Source: Chitinibacter sp. SCUT-21
GTDB taxonomy: Bacteria > Pseudomonadota > Gammaproteobacteria > Burkholderiales > Chitinibacteraceae
Direction of reading: 5' to 3'
Length of the DNA stretch: 64,000 nucleotides
Assembly: GCA_041874755.1 (NCBI GenBank)
Contig: CP102611.1
Location: 62,001 to 126,000 of the forward strand
In this document: in pieces, positions 28,525 through 39,835 of the stretch
How positions within the stretch are numbered: position 1 is the stretch's first letter
How the letters are laid out: the number at the start of each line of letters is the position of its first letter
The notes under the pieces: generated by a model
What the model saw: only the letters and a program-made list of their open reading frames with translations
What the model was told of the DNA's origin: nothing
The model's database searches: none
Position numbers and translations under genes: made by a program

Positions 28525-29745
28525 ATGCAGCTTGAAAAACGCGTAATGAGTATTTTAGGAGCGACTGGTAGCATTGGTCAGAGCACTTTAGATGTGGCTG
28601 CCCGCCATCCAGAGCGATACGAAGTTTTTGCCGTGTCTGGTGCCTCACAAGTTGAAAAATTGTTAGCCATCGCAGCGCAATTTGAACCGCGTTACATTGT
28701 TTTGCTTGAAGAGTCGAAAGCCCAATGGTTGCGCGATGCGCTAAATCAAAAAGCGCTTAATTGTGAAGTGTTGGTTGGAGAGCAAGCGCTAATCGACATT
28801 GCCGTTGCTCCCGAAGTCGATACTGTGATGGCGGCGATTGTGGGGGCGGCTGGCATGCCTGCAACATTGGCTGCGGCGAAGGCTGGAAAGCGTGTTTTGC
28901 TTGCTAATAAAGAAACCCTTGTGCTCGCAGGGCAATTGTTCATGGATGCCGTAAAGCATTCTGGCGCACAGCTGTTGCCGATAGATAGTGAACACAATGC
29001 AATTTTCCAATCATTACCCGTTCAATTTCGTGAGCATCCTTATCAAAGCTCTTTTGAGCAAGCTGGTATTGAAAAGCTGCTGCTAACTGCGTCAGGTGGC
29101 CCATTTAGAACGCGTGCGCTGGATGACCTGGCATCGATTACTCCTGCTGAAGCTGTTAAGCATCCTAACTGGTCAATGGGCCGGAAAATCTCTGTTGACT
29201 CTGCAAGTCTGATGAATAAAGGGCTGGAAGTTATTGAAGCGCATTGGCTGTTTAATGCCCCAATTGATCTAATTGATGTTGTCGTTCATCCACAAAGCGT
29301 CATTCATTCCATGGTGCAATATCGTGATGGATCAGTTATCGCACAGTTAGGTTCGCCTGATATGCGAACGCCAATTGCCTATGGAATGGCTTATCCTGAG
29401 CGTATTCAAGCTGGGGTTAAGCCATTGGATTTATTTAGTATCGCTCGCCTTGATTTCGAAGCGCCTGACTTGGTGCGCTTTCCATGTTTGGCGTTAGCTT
29501 ACAAGGCAATTCGACAGGGCGGTGTAGCACCTGCGGTGCTTAATGCAGCCAATGAAGTAGCAGTGGATAGCTTCTTGAATGGGAAAATCAAATTCACGCA
29601 AATTCCTGAATTAATTGAGTCCTGTCTATCGGTTCAGTACGATTTATCTGCATTAAACCTCGAAGAATTGTTGCTGGCTGATTCGCAGGCTCGAGCGTAT
29701 GCAAATTCGCAAGTGGCAAATTGGTCGGTAGGTGTTGCATGTTAA
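28525..29745 (+). CDS. dxr: 1-deoxy-D-xylulose 5-phosphate reductoisomerase
   Basis: 406 aa NADPH-dependent enzyme of the MEP isoprenoid pathway, making 2-C-methyl-D-erythritol 4-phosphate. Signatures are the NADPH loop [36 protein letters not shown] (metal Asp and Glu), [27 protein letters not shown] and [17 protein letters not shown]. The ATG at 28525 with TAGG upstream is used; a second ATG seven codons on is possible. Its end overlaps rseP by 7 bp. Confidence 0.97.
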   Translation: MQLEKRVMSILGATGSIGQSTLDVAARHPERYEVFAVSGASQVEKLLAIAAQFEPRYIVLLEESKAQWLRDALNQKALNCEVLVGEQALIDIAVAPEVDTVMAAIVGAAGMPATLAAAKAGKRVLLANKETLVLAGQLFMDAVKHSGAQLLPIDSEHNAIFQSLPVQFREHPYQSSFEQAGIEKLLLTASGGPFRTRALDDLASITPAEAVKHPNWSMGRKISVDSASLMNKGLEVIEAHWLFNAPIDLIDVVVHPQSVIHSMVQYRDGSVIAQLGSPDMRTPIAYGMAYPERIQAGVKPLDLFSIARLDFEAPDLVRFPCLALAYKAIRQGGVAPAVLNAANEVAVDSFLNGKIKFTQIPELIESCLSVQYDLSALNLEELLLADSQARAYANSQVANWSVGVAC

Positions 29746-31079
29746 CCATAATTGCCTTTTTTTTTGCAATTGGTCTGCTGGTATTTGTTCATGAGTATGG
29801 ACATTACTGGGTTGCAAAGCGATGCGGGGTGGGGGTATTAACTTTTTCAATTGGCTTTGGTAAGCCAATCTATCAGTGGCAGCGTGGTGAAACGACTTGG
29901 CAGATTGCAATGATACCTTTGGGTGGTTTCGTACGCATGATGGACGAAACGGAAGCTCCCATTGCGGATAGTGCGAAGCAAAAGGCATTTAACAATAAGC
30001 ACCCTTTACAAAAAATAGCGGTTGTTCTGGCTGGACCCTTGGCAAACTTACTATTTGCTGTAGTGGCGGTTTCGATTTGCTATCTTGTGGGTGTTAAAAC
30101 GCTCAAAGCGGAAATCGCCACGGTACAGCCAGCTAGTATCGCTTATAAAGCGGGGGTAGTCGCTGGTGATCAGGTAATTTCCGTTGGTGGTAGGCCGATT
30201 GATAGTTGGGATCAGTTGCAGGTTGAATTATTTGATTATGCGGGTGCGCAGACTGTTGCGCTTGAACTAAGGAATAAAACGGGTAATACCCGAAGTGTCG
30301 AGTTGCCGCTCGGGGCTGTTTCTGCTGATAAATTTGATCAGCACCTTTTAAGTCGTTTGGGGCTCTCTCCGTTTTATAGCAGGACGATACTTGCTGCTGT
30401 TCAAACAGGTGGCGCTGCTGCAAAAGCAGGTTTGCAAGTGGGCGATACCATCGTCGCAGTCAACCAGTTGCCGGTTAAAACGTGGGCTGAAATACAGGCC
30501 GCTGTATTAGCCAGCAATGGTCGTTCTATTTCAATAGAAGTAGAGCGTAAAGGTCAGATGCAACAGTTTAATGTTACGCCGATTGTTGAGCTGGTTGATG
30601 GTGTTCAAGTGCCAAGACTAGGCATAGCTCCAGAGGCAGATCGCTTTAAAAATCAAGCTCAGCAATTGACGATCGAGTTATCTCCTGTGGCCGCGGTCCA
30701 AATGGGTGTGAAAAAAACCTATCAAATGGCTGTGCTCACCTTACGAATGTTTGGCAAAATGCTGATCGGTGTTTTATCGCCCAAGCAGGTCAGTGGACCA
30801 ATCGGGATTGCTGAATACGCAGGGCAGAGTGCTTCACTGGGGTGGTTAGCATATCTACAGTTCTTAGCGCTCATTAGTATTAGCCTTGGTGTGCTTAATC
30901 TGCTGCCAGTGCCAATTTTGGATGGCGGTCATTTGCTGTATCATAGCTACGAATTGTTGACTGGTAAGCTTGTTCCAGCATCAGTCACCGAGTGGTTGCA
31001 AAAAATAGGTCTTACTCTCTTGCTCATGCTGATGGCGCTGGCTTTATTTAATGATACAAGCCGACTGTTGCTGGGTTAA
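29739..31079 (+). CDS. rseP: RseP family site-2 zinc metalloprotease
   Basis: 446 aa intramembrane protease. HEYGH (His18, Glu19, His22) lies in the first helix, two PDZ domains are in the periplasmic loop ([17 protein letters not shown] and [17 protein letters not shown]), and the third Zn ligand is in [14 protein letters not shown]. RseP cuts anti-sigma factors such as RseA and clears signal peptides. The start ATG lies within the dxr stop region with AGGTG upstream. Placement just before bamA links it to envelope stress. Confidence 0.96.
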   Translation: MLTIIAFFFAIGLLVFVHEYGHYWVAKRCGVGVLTFSIGFGKPIYQWQRGETTWQIAMIPLGGFVRMMDETEAPIADSAKQKAFNNKHPLQKIAVVLAGPLANLLFAVVAVSICYLVGVKTLKAEIATVQPASIAYKAGVVAGDQVISVGGRPIDSWDQLQVELFDYAGAQTVALELRNKTGNTRSVELPLGAVSADKFDQHLLSRLGLSPFYSRTILAAVQTGGAAAKAGLQVGDTIVAVNQLPVKTWAEIQAAVLASNGRSISIEVERKGQMQQFNVTPIVELVDGVQVPRLGIAPEADRFKNQAQQLTIELSPVAAVQMGVKKTYQMAVLTLRMFGKMLIGVLSPKQVSGPIGIAEYAGQSASLGWLAYLQFLALISISLGVLNLLPVPILDGGHLLYHSYELLTGKLVPASVTEWLQKIGLTLLLMLMALALFNDTSRLLLG

Positions 31080-31106
31080 CTACACACTTCTAAATTGCCG
31101 ATAAAA

Positions 31107-33398
31107 ATGAAATTTAAGCCTATGTACCTGCTGCTCAGCGCGGCACTTGCAAGTCTAAGCATCAACGCTTTGGCTTTTGATTCATTCACCGTGCGCGACA
31201 TTCGCGTGGAAGGTTTGCAGCGTACTGATGCAGGTACTGTGTTTAACTACTTAGGCGTTAAAGTTGGGGAGCAGTTTGACGACGCCAAAGCGAGTCAAGC
31301 GATACGTAACTTGTTCGCGACGGGTTTTTTTGATGATGTACGGATTGAGGCTGATAAAGATGTCCTTGTAGTCACTGTGGATGAGCGGCCAACGGTGTCA
31401 CAAATCAATATTAATGGCTCAAAACTAATTGAAAAAGAACAAATTAAAACGGCTTTAAAGGCTCAGAATCTTGCAGAAAGCCAAATTTTTCAGCAAGAAA
31501 TTCTCGATTCTGCAATCAATGAACTGAAGCAGCAATACTATTCACGTGGTCGCTATTCCGTTGATATTAAAACAACGGTGACTAAACTCGACCGAAATCG
31601 TGTGGGTATCCAGATTGACATATCTGAAGGTGACGTTGCACAAATTAAGAGTGTCAACTTTGTTGGTAATACTGTGTTTAGCGATAGCGAATTAGCTTCG
31701 CAAATGGCACTAACTACGACTAATTGGATGACTTGGTATACAAAGTCAGATCAATACTCTAAGCAAAAATTTGCAGCCGATCTTGAGGCGATTAAGTCTT
31801 TATATTTAGATAGTGGTTATATCAAGTTTTCTATTGAATCAACCGCTGTGGCTCTTTCAGAAGATAAAAGCGAGATATATTTAACGATTAATGTGCGTGA
31901 GGGTGATCAATATAAGGTCGCCGGAGTTGATTTGGCAACCACCTTACCCGAGTTTAAAGACTCACTTCTTGCGTTATCAATGGTTAAGGCTGGAGATGTT
32001 TACTCCAGAGAAACGGTAAACAAATCATTAACTGCAATCTCGAATTTACTAGGTGAGCAAGGTTATGCGTTTGCAAACGTAAATCCTGTGCCTGAGATTG
32101 ATGAAGAAAAAAAACAAGTTTCTATTAATTTCATGGTAGATCCTGGTAAAAAAACCAGCGTACGTCGAATTAATATTTATGGGAATAATTTAACCCGCGA
32201 CGAAGTGGTTCGACGTGAATTACGTCAGATGGAGTCTGCGGAGTATGATTTATCTAAAATTAAACGCTCAAAAGAGCGCTTACAGCAGCTTGGATATTTC
32301 TCTGAGGTTAATATTGAAACGCCAATTGTTCCTGATGCCTTAGATCAAGTTGATATGAATGTATCAGTTGTCGAGCAGAAAACCGGTAACTTCAACTTTG
32401 GTGTCGGTTATGGGCAAGGTGAGGGCGCTTTATTTCAGGCGTCGATTTCTCAAGCCAACTTCTTAGGCACGGGTAAGCGATTTACAGCCGAATTGAACAC
32501 GAGTTCTGCCTCTAAAACCTATGCTTTATCCATGCGGAATCCATATGCAACTCCTGATGGAGTTTCTTTTGGATGGAGCTTGTATATGAGAACTACTGAT
32601 CCTGGTGAGATGGAGCTTGGTGACTATTCAACAGATACGAAGGGTTTGAATTTTAACTTTGGCATGCCAACAAGCGATTACAATAGTATTGGCTGGGGCT
32701 TGAACTATGAAAACTTAAAGTTAATTACTTATCCAGCCTCACCATCGTACGTTGTTGATCATGTTGCAAAATATGGTGACACTTCCGACACTTTCTCACT
32801 AACTGCCAATTGGTCCGCGGATGATCGTGATTCATCTACCTTTCCAACAAAGGGTTGGTATAAAAAATTAAATGCAGAAGTTGCCGTTCCGCCATCTGAC
32901 ATTACTTTTTATAAGCTTTCTGCCCAAAGTCAGTTTTTTTATTCATTTAGAGAGAAGTCGCCGATTACGTTTGCTTGGAACGTAGAGCTTGGCTATGGAG
33001 ATGGCTATTCTGCAGATGAAATGCCATTTTACAAGCACTATTATGCCGGTGGTGTCAATTCGGTGCGTGGCTATAAATCGGGCTCGCTTGGGCCAAAAGA
33101 TGAGAATGGCGATGCAATGGGCGGGACGACGCGTTTTGTAAATAACTTTGAGCTCTATATGCCTTTGCCAGGTATGAAAGACGATAAATCGATGCGCCTC
33201 AGTGTATTTGCAGATGCAGGTAATATTTGGGGAACAGGTGAAACACCTGATTTTTCATCATTACGCTATTCAGCGGGCGTTGGTTTTACGTGGATTTCTC
33301 CGATTGGGCCATTAAAAATTGTTTGGGCCAAACCATTTAATAACCAAGATGGGGATAAGACTGAAAGTGTTCAATTCCAATTGGGACAGGTGTTCTGA
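31107..33398 (+). CDS. bamA: BamA, outer-membrane protein assembly factor
   Basis: 763 aa outer-membrane protein. A signal peptide (MKFKPMYLLLSAALASLSINALA) precedes five POTRA domains (about residues 24-420; DSFTVRDIRVEGLQRTDAGTVFNYL begins POTRA1) and a 16-strand beta barrel with the loop-6 motif VRGYKSGSLGPKDENG. It ends in FQLGQVF with a terminal Phe. It inserts beta-barrel proteins with lipoproteins BamB-E. The ATG at 31107 has a weak ribosome-binding site; a TTG four codons earlier is an alternative. Confidence 0.97.
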   Translation: MKFKPMYLLLSAALASLSINALAFDSFTVRDIRVEGLQRTDAGTVFNYLGVKVGEQFDDAKASQAIRNLFATGFFDDVRIEADKDVLVVTVDERPTVSQININGSKLIEKEQIKTALKAQNLAESQIFQQEILDSAINELKQQYYSRGRYSVDIKTTVTKLDRNRVGIQIDISEGDVAQIKSVNFVGNTVFSDSELASQMALTTTNWMTWYTKSDQYSKQKFAADLEAIKSLYLDSGYIKFSIESTAVALSEDKSEIYLTINVREGDQYKVAGVDLATTLPEFKDSLLALSMVKAGDVYSRETVNKSLTAISNLLGEQGYAFANVNPVPEIDEEKKQVSINFMVDPGKKTSVRRINIYGNNLTRDEVVRRELRQMESAEYDLSKIKRSKERLQQLGYFSEVNIETPIVPDALDQVDMNVSVVEQKTGNFNFGVGYGQGEGALFQASISQANFLGTGKRFTAELNTSSASKTYALSMRNPYATPDGVSFGWSLYMRTTDPGEMELGDYSTDTKGLNFNFGMPTSDYNSIGWGLNYENLKLITYPASPSYVVDHVAKYGDTSDTFSLTANWSADDRDSSTFPTKGWYKKLNAEVAVPPSDITFYKLSAQSQFFYSFREKSPITFAWNVELGYGDGYSADEMPFYKHYYAGGVNSVRGYKSGSLGPKDENGDAMGGTTRFVNNFELYMPLPGMKDDKSMRLSVFADAGNIWGTGETPDFSSLRYSAGVGFTWISPIGPLKIVWAKPFNNQDGDKTESVQFQLGQVF

Positions 33399-33412
33399 TC
33401 GTGGGGCATTTT

Positions 33413-33904
33413 ATGAAACTTAAATATATTCTTTCTCTCGCTTTGCTAGCTTTACTAATCTCGAATGTGGCGAAAGCGGATACAAAAATTGGTTTTGTTG
33501 ATACTCAGCGAATTTTACGTGAGGCGGGACCTGCAGTTCGTGCAGCGAAAAAATTAGAAAAAGAGTTTGAGCCTAGAAGGATAGAGTTGCAAAAAATTTC
33601 TGTGCAAGGCAAAGCATTGCAGCAATTGCTCGATAAGGGGTCTTTATCAGAAGCAGATAGAAGAGTGAAAGAGCGTGAGCTACTGAAGTTAAATCAAGAT
33701 TTTCAGCGAATGCAACGAGAGATTAATGAAGATTTAAATTCTCGCAGAAATGAAGAGTTGTCAGGTTTACAAGAAAGAGTAAATTCAGCCATTCGAAATA
33801 TTGCAGATCAAGAGAAGTTAGATGTTGTTTTACAGGATGCAGTGTATAGAAATCCTAAGTTAGACATTACAGATAAGGTGTTGCGTCAATTGGTGGATCG
33901 ATAA
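33413..33904 (+). CDS. skp: OmpH/Skp family periplasmic chaperone
   Basis: 163 aa with a signal peptide ending at AKA|DTK. The mature part has the small beta core ([16 protein letters not shown]) and two long charged coiled-coil arms (about residues 45-135). Skp trimers hold unfolded outer-membrane proteins on the way to BamA. The ATG preceded by GGGG is used; a GTG four codons earlier is possible. It lies between bamA and lpxD, the normal place for skp. Confidence 0.95.
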   Translation: MKLKYILSLALLALLISNVAKADTKIGFVDTQRILREAGPAVRAAKKLEKEFEPRRIELQKISVQGKALQQLLDKGSLSEADRRVKERELLKLNQDFQRMQREINEDLNSRRNEELSGLQERVNSAIRNIADQEKLDVVLQDAVYRNPKLDITDKVLRQLVDR

Positions 33905-34947
33905 TGAATACAAAAGGTGTTTATCTATCCGCTCTTGCAGAGATGTTTGATGCAAAGCTGCTGGGGCGGGACCTTATAATTGACGGTGTGGCCTCGCTTC
34001 TAGGAGCTACACCAGGAAAATTGGTTTTTATTAGTAATTCTAAGTTTGCTGCAGAATTAGAGCATAGCAAGGCTTTGGCTGTTATCGTTAAAAGCACGGA
34101 TGATTTACCACAGAATCGTTCCTATCTATTAACGAGTGACCCTAATTTGCTATTTGCTAGGGTAGCAAATTACTTTAATCCTAGGGTTCAATCCACCCAG
34201 TCAATTCATCCTTCGGCAACAATTGCCGCGGATGTTAATGTGCCTGCTACCGTTGAAATTGGACCAAACGTTGTCGTTGAGTCTGGTGTTCAAATAGGTG
34301 AGTTTAGCCAGCTGAAAGCAGGTGTTTTTATTGGTAAAAATTCAATAATTGGTACTGGCTCAATACTTATGCCAAGAGTCACTATTTATGCTGATTCGAT
34401 TATTGGCAGTCGATGTGTAATCCACTCAGGTACGGTAGTCGGATCCGATGGGTTTGGTAATGCGTGGGCAGGTGATCATTGGGAGCGGATTCCGCAAATC
34501 GGGCGGGTTGTGATTGGCGATGATGTTGAAATTGGAGCCAACACTACTATTGACCGCGGTGCATTAGATGATACGGTAATTGAGTCAGGTGTCCGATTGG
34601 ATAATTTAATTCAAATTGCCCATAACGTAAAAATTGGAAAAAATACGGCGATTGCGGCGTGTACAGGTATTGCCGGTTCCGCTGAAATTGGCAGTAACTG
34701 CTTAATTGGTGGTGGGGTGCTTATTGCGGGCCATTTGAAGGTTGCTGATAGGGTAACTATTTTGGCGGGTAGTGGTGTGCCATCAGGAATCGCGGAAAGT
34801 GGGGTTTATGCTTCTGGCGTACCTGTGGTTCCCCATGGAACTTGGCTAAAAAATATGGTCCATTTTAGGAAGCTGGATGAGTTAGCGAAAAAGCTCAAAG
34901 GCTTAGAAAAATTAATTACAAGTAAACAAGTGAATCAAGGAGAGTAA
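33904..34947 (+). CDS. lpxD: UDP-3-O-acylglucosamine N-acyltransferase
   Basis: 347 aa trimeric left-handed beta-helix acyltransferase; third step of lipid A synthesis, adding a hydroxyacyl chain from ACP to the glucosamine amine. The N-terminal uridine-binding domain is followed by hexapeptide repeats from about residue 100. The catalytic His region is [20 protein letters not shown], and GSDGFGNAW is typical. Its ATG shares a base with the skp TAA. Confidence 0.97.
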   Translation: MNTKGVYLSALAEMFDAKLLGRDLIIDGVASLLGATPGKLVFISNSKFAAELEHSKALAVIVKSTDDLPQNRSYLLTSDPNLLFARVANYFNPRVQSTQSIHPSATIAADVNVPATVEIGPNVVVESGVQIGEFSQLKAGVFIGKNSIIGTGSILMPRVTIYADSIIGSRCVIHSGTVVGSDGFGNAWAGDHWERIPQIGRVVIGDDVEIGANTTIDRGALDDTVIESGVRLDNLIQIAHNVKIGKNTAIAACTGIAGSAEIGSNCLIGGGVLIAGHLKVADRVTILAGSGVPSGIAESGVYASGVPVVPHGTWLKNMVHFRKLDELAKKLKGLEKLITSKQVNQGE

Positions 34948-34949
34948 GC

Positions 34950-35393
34950 GTGACGCCAATTGATATCGTAGGCATTATGGAACATTTACCACATCGTTAT
35001 CCTTTTTTATTGGTAGATCGAGTACTTGAATTAGAGGCTGGTAAGTCGGTAAAAGCAATTAAAAATGTCACAATGAATGAGCCTTTTTTTCAAGGGCATT
35101 TTCCCGGATACCCAGTAATGCCTGGTGTCTTGATTTTGGAGGCATTAGCTCAAGCTGCTGGCGTACTTACATTCAAAAGCATACAGCCTCCACCATCTAA
35201 AAATACAATTCTTTTTTATGCGGGCATTGATAATGCTCGATTTAAACGACAAGTCGTGCCGGGCGATCAGTTAATTTTGACTGCTGAAATCACCGCATCT
35301 AAACGTGGCATTTGGAAATATACTGCAAAGGCATTTGTAGGTGATGAGTTAGCTTGTGAAGCTGATTTAATGTGTGCGCAGCGTGAAGTTTAA
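34950..35393 (+). CDS. fabZ: 3-hydroxyacyl-ACP dehydratase FabZ
   Basis: 147 aa hot-dog-fold enzyme that dehydrates 3-hydroxyacyl-ACP in fatty-acid synthesis. The catalytic His50 ([15 protein letters not shown]) and Glu64 (LEALAQAAG) are present. Start is GTG with a strong AAGGAG upstream. It competes with LpxA/LpxD for hydroxyacyl-ACP, and its place between lpxD and lpxA is the conserved one. Confidence 0.97.
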   Translation: MTPIDIVGIMEHLPHRYPFLLVDRVLELEAGKSVKAIKNVTMNEPFFQGHFPGYPVMPGVLILEALAQAAGVLTFKSIQPPPSKNTILFYAGIDNARFKRQVVPGDQLILTAEITASKRGIWKYTAKAFVGDELACEADLMCAQREV

Positions 35394-35404
35394 CTGAGGT
35401 TGAT

Positions 35405-36181
35405 ATGCCCAAAATCCATCCCTCTGCACTAGTTGATCCTGCCGCATCGATTGCTGACGATGTGATTGTCGGGCCTTTTTCAATTATTGGCCCAAATGTA
35501 GCTATCGGATCCGGCTCAATAATTGATTCGCATTCCGTTATTTCCGGCTATACGCAAATTGGAGAAGGTAACCGTTTTTATTCATACTGTGCTATAGGGT
35601 GTGATCCTCAAGATAAAAAGTACGCTGACGAGCCGACTAAACTTGTGATCGGCGATAGGAATACTTTTTTCCAAAATGTCACAATTTCAACCGGAACAAC
35701 ACAGGATCAAGGTATCACACGTGTTGGCTCTGATAATTGGATTATGGCCTACGCGCACATAGCCCATGATTGTACTCTTGGCAATAATGTAATTATGGCC
35801 AACGGTTGCACCTTGGCAGGGCATGTTACGGTTGGAGATTTTGCGATTTTAGGTGGTTTAACAGCTGTTCATCAATTTTGTACTATTGGTGAGCATACCA
35901 TGGCTGGTGGTGGGTCAATTATCGTCCAAGATTTACCACCATTCGTTATGTGCGAGGGTAATCGTGCCATTGCTCGAGGTTTTAATTCCGAGGGGATGAA
36001 ACGTCGCGGTTTTACAGAGCAGGGCATCCGAGCAGTTAAAACGGCTTACCGACTGTTGTATAGAACTGGTTTATCTTACGAAGATGCTGTAGCGCAAATC
36101 AGTGCATTGGCTGAAAACGAAACTTCACTTGAACCTTTTGTGCGTTTCTTTACGCTATCAAAACGTGGGATTGTCCGCTAA
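35405..36181 (+). CDS. lpxA: UDP-N-acetylglucosamine O-acyltransferase
   Basis: 258 aa beta-helix acyltransferase for the first committed lipid A step. It begins KIHPSALVDPAASIADDVIVGPF with clear hexapeptide repeats, catalytic His in AYAHIAHDCTLGN, and the helical C-terminal domain (NSEGMKRRGFTEQGIRAVKTAYRLLYR). GAGGTTGAT precedes the ATG. Co-transcribed with fabZ and lpxB. Confidence 0.97.
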   Translation: MPKIHPSALVDPAASIADDVIVGPFSIIGPNVAIGSGSIIDSHSVISGYTQIGEGNRFYSYCAIGCDPQDKKYADEPTKLVIGDRNTFFQNVTISTGTTQDQGITRVGSDNWIMAYAHIAHDCTLGNNVIMANGCTLAGHVTVGDFAILGGLTAVHQFCTIGEHTMAGGGSIIVQDLPPFVMCEGNRAIARGFNSEGMKRRGFTEQGIRAVKTAYRLLYRTGLSYEDAVAQISALAENETSLEPFVRFFTLSKRGIVR

Positions 36182-36186
36182 TTCTA

Positions 36187-37359
36187 ATGTCTGAATTTGA
36201 TTTCAAACCTCAAGCCTGGCCTAAAATAGCGATAGTGGCGGGGGAAGCATCCGGTGATGTTTTGGGTGCATCTCTAATCGTTGAGTTAAAAAAACTATAC
36301 CCATCAGCAGATTTCGTGGGTGTGGCTGGCCCCAAAATGTTAACTGCGGGGGCGAAAACTATTGAACCAATGGAGACCCTATCGGTAGGGGGGGTTGTTG
36401 AGGTAGTAAAACATTTGCCTGAACTATTACGCCTCAGAAAACGCTTAATTAATAGTTGTCAGCTTAGTAAACCTGATCTTTTCATTGGAATTGATGCGCC
36501 TGATTTCAATATTGGCTTAGCTCAGAAGATTAAAAGATTAGGCGTGCCAACGGTTCATTATGTAAGCCCCTCCATCTGGGCTTGGCGACCAGAACGAATC
36601 AATAAAATCAAAGCTGCAGTCAATCACGTTCTATTATTGCTGCCTTTTGAAAAAGAAATTTTCGACAATGCGGGTGTTCCTGCTACTTTTGTTGGCCATC
36701 CTCTTGCGGATCAAATGCCACTAAAAGTAGAACAAGCTAGCTATCGTGAAATTTTAAATATTGCGAAGGGTGTGAATGCCTTAGCTATTTTGCCTGGCAG
36801 TAGGCAGCGTGAAGTGCTGGCGCTTGCACCATTATTCATCGAAACGGCAAAAAAACTGGCTGAAAAGTATCCAGATTTAGTATTTCTTGTGCCATTTATT
36901 ACACGTGAAACACGATTGCTCTTCGAGCGAGAGCTCTGGCGTCAACAAGCTGAAAACCTCAATTGGCGTTTAATGTTTGGGCATTCGCATGAAGCAATGT
37001 CTGCGGCTGATGTGGTGTTGTTGGCATCAGGTACAGCCGCTCTTGAATCAATGTTGGCTAAAAAACCAACCGTTGTTGCTTATCGTGTTTCCGAACTTAC
37101 CTATAAAATAGTTAAACGTAAATATCTACTGCCTTATGTTAGTTTGCCTAATATCATCAGTAAGCAGTTTTTAATGCCCGAGTTTTTGCAGCACGATGCA
37201 AGTGCAGAGAATTTGGTTTTAGCGATCAGCAATTATTTGGATGATAAGCCCTTACAGCAGTCAATTGCCGCAAAATTTGCTGATTTACATGCGGTAATGC
37301 GTTGCTCCGCAGGCCAGCGTGCTGCCCAAGCTATCTATTCCATGCTCTCAAAAGGATAA
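36187..37359 (+). CDS. lpxB: Lipid-A-disaccharide synthase
   Basis: 390 aa GT19 glycosyltransferase joining UDP-diacylglucosamine and lipid X. Signatures are [74 protein letters not shown] and LPGSRQREV. It acts at the cytoplasmic face of the inner membrane. It is five bases after lpxA and five bases before the rnhB start. Confidence 0.97.
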   Translation: MSEFDFKPQAWPKIAIVAGEASGDVLGASLIVELKKLYPSADFVGVAGPKMLTAGAKTIEPMETLSVGGVVEVVKHLPELLRLRKRLINSCQLSKPDLFIGIDAPDFNIGLAQKIKRLGVPTVHYVSPSIWAWRPERINKIKAAVNHVLLLLPFEKEIFDNAGVPATFVGHPLADQMPLKVEQASYREILNIAKGVNALAILPGSRQREVLALAPLFIETAKKLAEKYPDLVFLVPFITRETRLLFERELWRQQAENLNWRLMFGHSHEAMSAADVVLLASGTAALESMLAKKPTVVAYRVSELTYKIVKRKYLLPYVSLPNIISKQFLMPEFLQHDASAENLVLAISNYLDDKPLQQSIAAKFADLHAVMRCSAGQRAAQAIYSMLSKG

Positions 37360-37363
37360 ACTA

Positions 37364-37939
37364 GTGAGGATTTGTGGGGTAGATGAAGCAGGAAGAGGCC
37401 CACTTGCTGGATCAGTTTTTGCAGCAGCTGTTATTTTACCTCAAGGATGGGAGTGCGCAGGTCTAACTGATTCGAAGAAGCTAAGTGCAAAAAAGAGAGC
37501 GCAGTTGGACGCAGTGATCAAGGCAGAAGCAATAAGTTGGTCGATTGCTAGTGCTTCTGTAGATGAAATTGATAGTCTGAATATTTTGCAAGCCACAATG
37601 TTGGCGATGAAACGCGCTATTGAAAGTCTTTGTGTTCCCGCTGAATTTGCAATTATTGATGGCAATCGTATTCCTAACATTGCAATACCTGCAAAGGCGA
37701 TCGTGAAGGGTGATTTAACCGAAATATCCATATCAGCGGCCTCTATTCTTGCAAAAGTAGCAAAAGATGCAGAGTCTGATATGTTGGATCAACTTTATCC
37801 TGACTATGGATTTTCAATGCACAAGGGCTACGGAACTGCACTGCATTTAGAAAAATTAAAACTTCATGGTGCAACAGCATGTCATCGTTGTTCATTTGCA
37901 CCAGTTCGTGCAACATTAATACAAAGTGAACTGTTTTGA
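37364..37939 (+). CDS. rnhB: Ribonuclease HII
   Basis: 191 aa RNase HII that removes ribonucleotides from DNA and RNA primers. The metal-binding Asp-Glu pair is in [13 protein letters not shown]; later acidic residues are in IIDGN and in [21 protein letters not shown] and [12 protein letters not shown] are family signatures. The start is GTG with AAAGGA upstream; an earlier in-frame start would overlap lpxB by 41 bp. It ends the large cluster. The 96 bp after it, before motA, hold no clear promoter or terminator that I can identify. Confidence 0.95.
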   Translation: MRICGVDEAGRGPLAGSVFAAAVILPQGWECAGLTDSKKLSAKKRAQLDAVIKAEAISWSIASASVDEIDSLNILQATMLAMKRAIESLCVPAEFAIIDGNRIPNIAIPAKAIVKGDLTEISISAASILAKVAKDAESDMLDQLYPDYGFSMHKGYGTALHLEKLKLHGATACHRCSFAPVRATLIQSELF

Positions 37940-38035
37940 GATGATTTTGGTTGTGAGTCGATTTGTCTGTCACTAAGATGACTATGCGATAGTACTATTA
38001 GCAAACCTTTATAACTAGTAATAGGGTACGGACTA

Positions 38036-38896
38036 ATGTTCGTTTTACTTGGCTACGTTTTTATGTGTGCCTGTATTTTAGGGGCATATGCATGGCATGG
38101 AGGGCATCTTGGTGTTCTTTGGCAGCCATCTGAGATTGTGATCATCTTCGGTGGTGCAATCGGCGGTATGATTGCCGCACAAGGTGGCAAAGGTATGAAG
38201 GCATTTGCCAAAGCCCTTCCTTCTATCTTTAAAGGTTCTGCGTATACTAAGCCGTTCTATATGGATTTGTTTGCCTGCTTATTTGAGTTGTTGGCTAAAG
38301 TCAGAAAAGAAGGGTTGATGTCAATCGAAGGGGACGTCGAAGATCCTCATGCCAGCCCAATTTTTTCAAAATACCCCAAAATATCTCATGATCACCATGT
38401 TACTGAATTTATTTGCGATTATCTTCGCTTGATGGTTGGAGGCAACCTGAATGCGTTTGAGATTGAAAATTTAATGGATGTTGAGATTGATACACACCAC
38501 CACGAGGCAGAAGGACCTGCTTCAGCAATGGCGAAGCTGGCGGATGGTTTGCCTGCTTTTGGTATTGTTGCTGCAGTAATGGGGGTTGTGCACGTAATGG
38601 GTTCTCTTCATTTGCCTCCGTCAGAATTGGGTAAATTGATCGGTGCTGCGCTGGTAGGAACATTCATGGGTATTTGGCTTGCATATGGTTTTGTTGGCCC
38701 CCTTGCCCAAGTTCTTGAGACAAAAAATGCAGAGATGCATCAAGTGTTGATAACCATTAAAGTGACTTTATTAGCAAGCCTAAATGGGTATGCACCTCAG
38801 GTCGCCGTGGAGTTTGGACGCAAAGCGCTATCCTCAACTGAGCGACCTTCATTTAAAGAGTTGGAAGAATTTGTTAAAAATGCTAAAGGCAAATAA
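38036..38896 (+). CDS. motA: Flagellar motor stator protein MotA
   Basis: 286 aa inner-membrane proton-channel subunit. Four hydrophobic helices (about residues 3-20, 30-50, 175-195, 205-225), the large cytoplasmic loop between helices 2 and 3, and the conserved proline-containing helix regions DGLPAFGIVAAVMGVVH and GALVGTFMGIWLAYGFVGPL match MotA. With MotB it forms the stator that drives rotation. It forms a pair with motB 30 bp downstream; no other flagellar gene is in the window. Confidence 0.95.
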   Translation: MFVLLGYVFMCACILGAYAWHGGHLGVLWQPSEIVIIFGGAIGGMIAAQGGKGMKAFAKALPSIFKGSAYTKPFYMDLFACLFELLAKVRKEGLMSIEGDVEDPHASPIFSKYPKISHDHHVTEFICDYLRLMVGGNLNAFEIENLMDVEIDTHHHEAEGPASAMAKLADGLPAFGIVAAVMGVVHVMGSLHLPPSELGKLIGAALVGTFMGIWLAYGFVGPLAQVLETKNAEMHQVLITIKVTLLASLNGYAPQVAVEFGRKALSSTERPSFKELEEFVKNAKGK

Positions 38897-38926
38897 GCCT
38901 GAGCATACATTTCGACTGGATTTGCA

Positions 38927-39826
38927 ATGAGTGACGATTCCCAACGCCCCATAGTTGTCAAAAAGATCAAAAAGGGTGGCCACGGTCACCATGGTGGTGC
39001 CTGGAAGATCGCATATGCCGATTTTGTTACCGCCATGATGGCCTTTTTCCTATTAATGTGGCTGCTTGGTTCTGTTTCAAAAGGAAATCTGAAAGGGGTG
39101 TCCGATTATTTTTCCAATCCAGTAAAAATTGCCAACGCGGGCGGTTCAGGAGCTGGCGAATCTGATACGGTCATTCAAGGCGGTGGTAATGACTTAACAA
39201 AGCAAGCTGGACAAGTCAAAAAAGGCGCACCTCCAAGCCAAACTGAAGCCGCTAAAGATAAGCGCAGATTATCTGAGTTAAAACAAAAGTTTGAAGCTTT
39301 GATGGACAACAAAATTCGCGAAGATTCAACTTTGGCAAAATATAAAAACCAATTAAAACTTGATATGGTTGCGGAAGGATTGCGAATCCAAATTGTCGAT
39401 GAGCAAAATCGACCTATGTTTAAATCCGGTAGCTCTGAGCTAGAAACCTTTGCGCATGGTATTTTGCAAGAAATTGCCCAGTTACTGAATGAAGTACCTA
39501 ATGCTATTTCATTATCAGGTCATACAGATGGTAGTAAATTTGCAGGTGGTGCTGCAGGTTTCACCAACTGGGAATTATCATCTGAACGCGCCAACGCTTC
39601 ACGTCGTGAACTGATTTTGGGTGGGTTAGAGCCGAGTAAAATATTGCGCGTAAATGGCTTTGGCGATGTAATTCCACTTGATAGTGAAAATATTTATAAC
39701 CCAATCAATCGACGGATTAGTATTGTTGTCTTAAATAAAGACGCGGAAACTGATATCCGGGAGCAAGCTGGGCAGCAGTTGCAAGAGCAAGAACCTAGTT
39801 CACAACCTCCCGATCAAACGCAGTAA
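38927..39826 (+). CDS. motB: Flagellar motor stator protein MotB
   Basis: 299 aa. A Gly/His/Lys-rich N-terminus leads to one membrane helix with the essential proton-binding Asp32 (AYADFVTAMMAFFLLMWL). A plug/linker (about 60-130) and a C-terminal OmpA-like peptidoglycan-binding domain follow (ISLSGHTDGSKF, NWELSSERANASRREL, NPINRRISIVV). It anchors the stator to the wall. It follows motA closely and precedes the methyltransferase by nine bases. Confidence 0.95.
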   Translation: MSDDSQRPIVVKKIKKGGHGHHGGAWKIAYADFVTAMMAFFLLMWLLGSVSKGNLKGVSDYFSNPVKIANAGGSGAGESDTVIQGGGNDLTKQAGQVKKGAPPSQTEAAKDKRRLSELKQKFEALMDNKIREDSTLAKYKNQLKLDMVAEGLRIQIVDEQNRPMFKSGSSELETFAHGILQEIAQLLNEVPNAISLSGHTDGSKFAGGAAGFTNWELSSERANASRRELILGGLEPSKILRVNGFGDVIPLDSENIYNPINRRISIVVLNKDAETDIREQAGQQLQEQEPSSQPPDQTQ

Positions 39827-39835
39827 TCTATATCA

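Noticed and set aside
37940..38035. Flagellar sigma-28 promoter before motA
   Set aside because: No TAAA-N15-GCCGATAA-like match; partial matches have wrong spacing.
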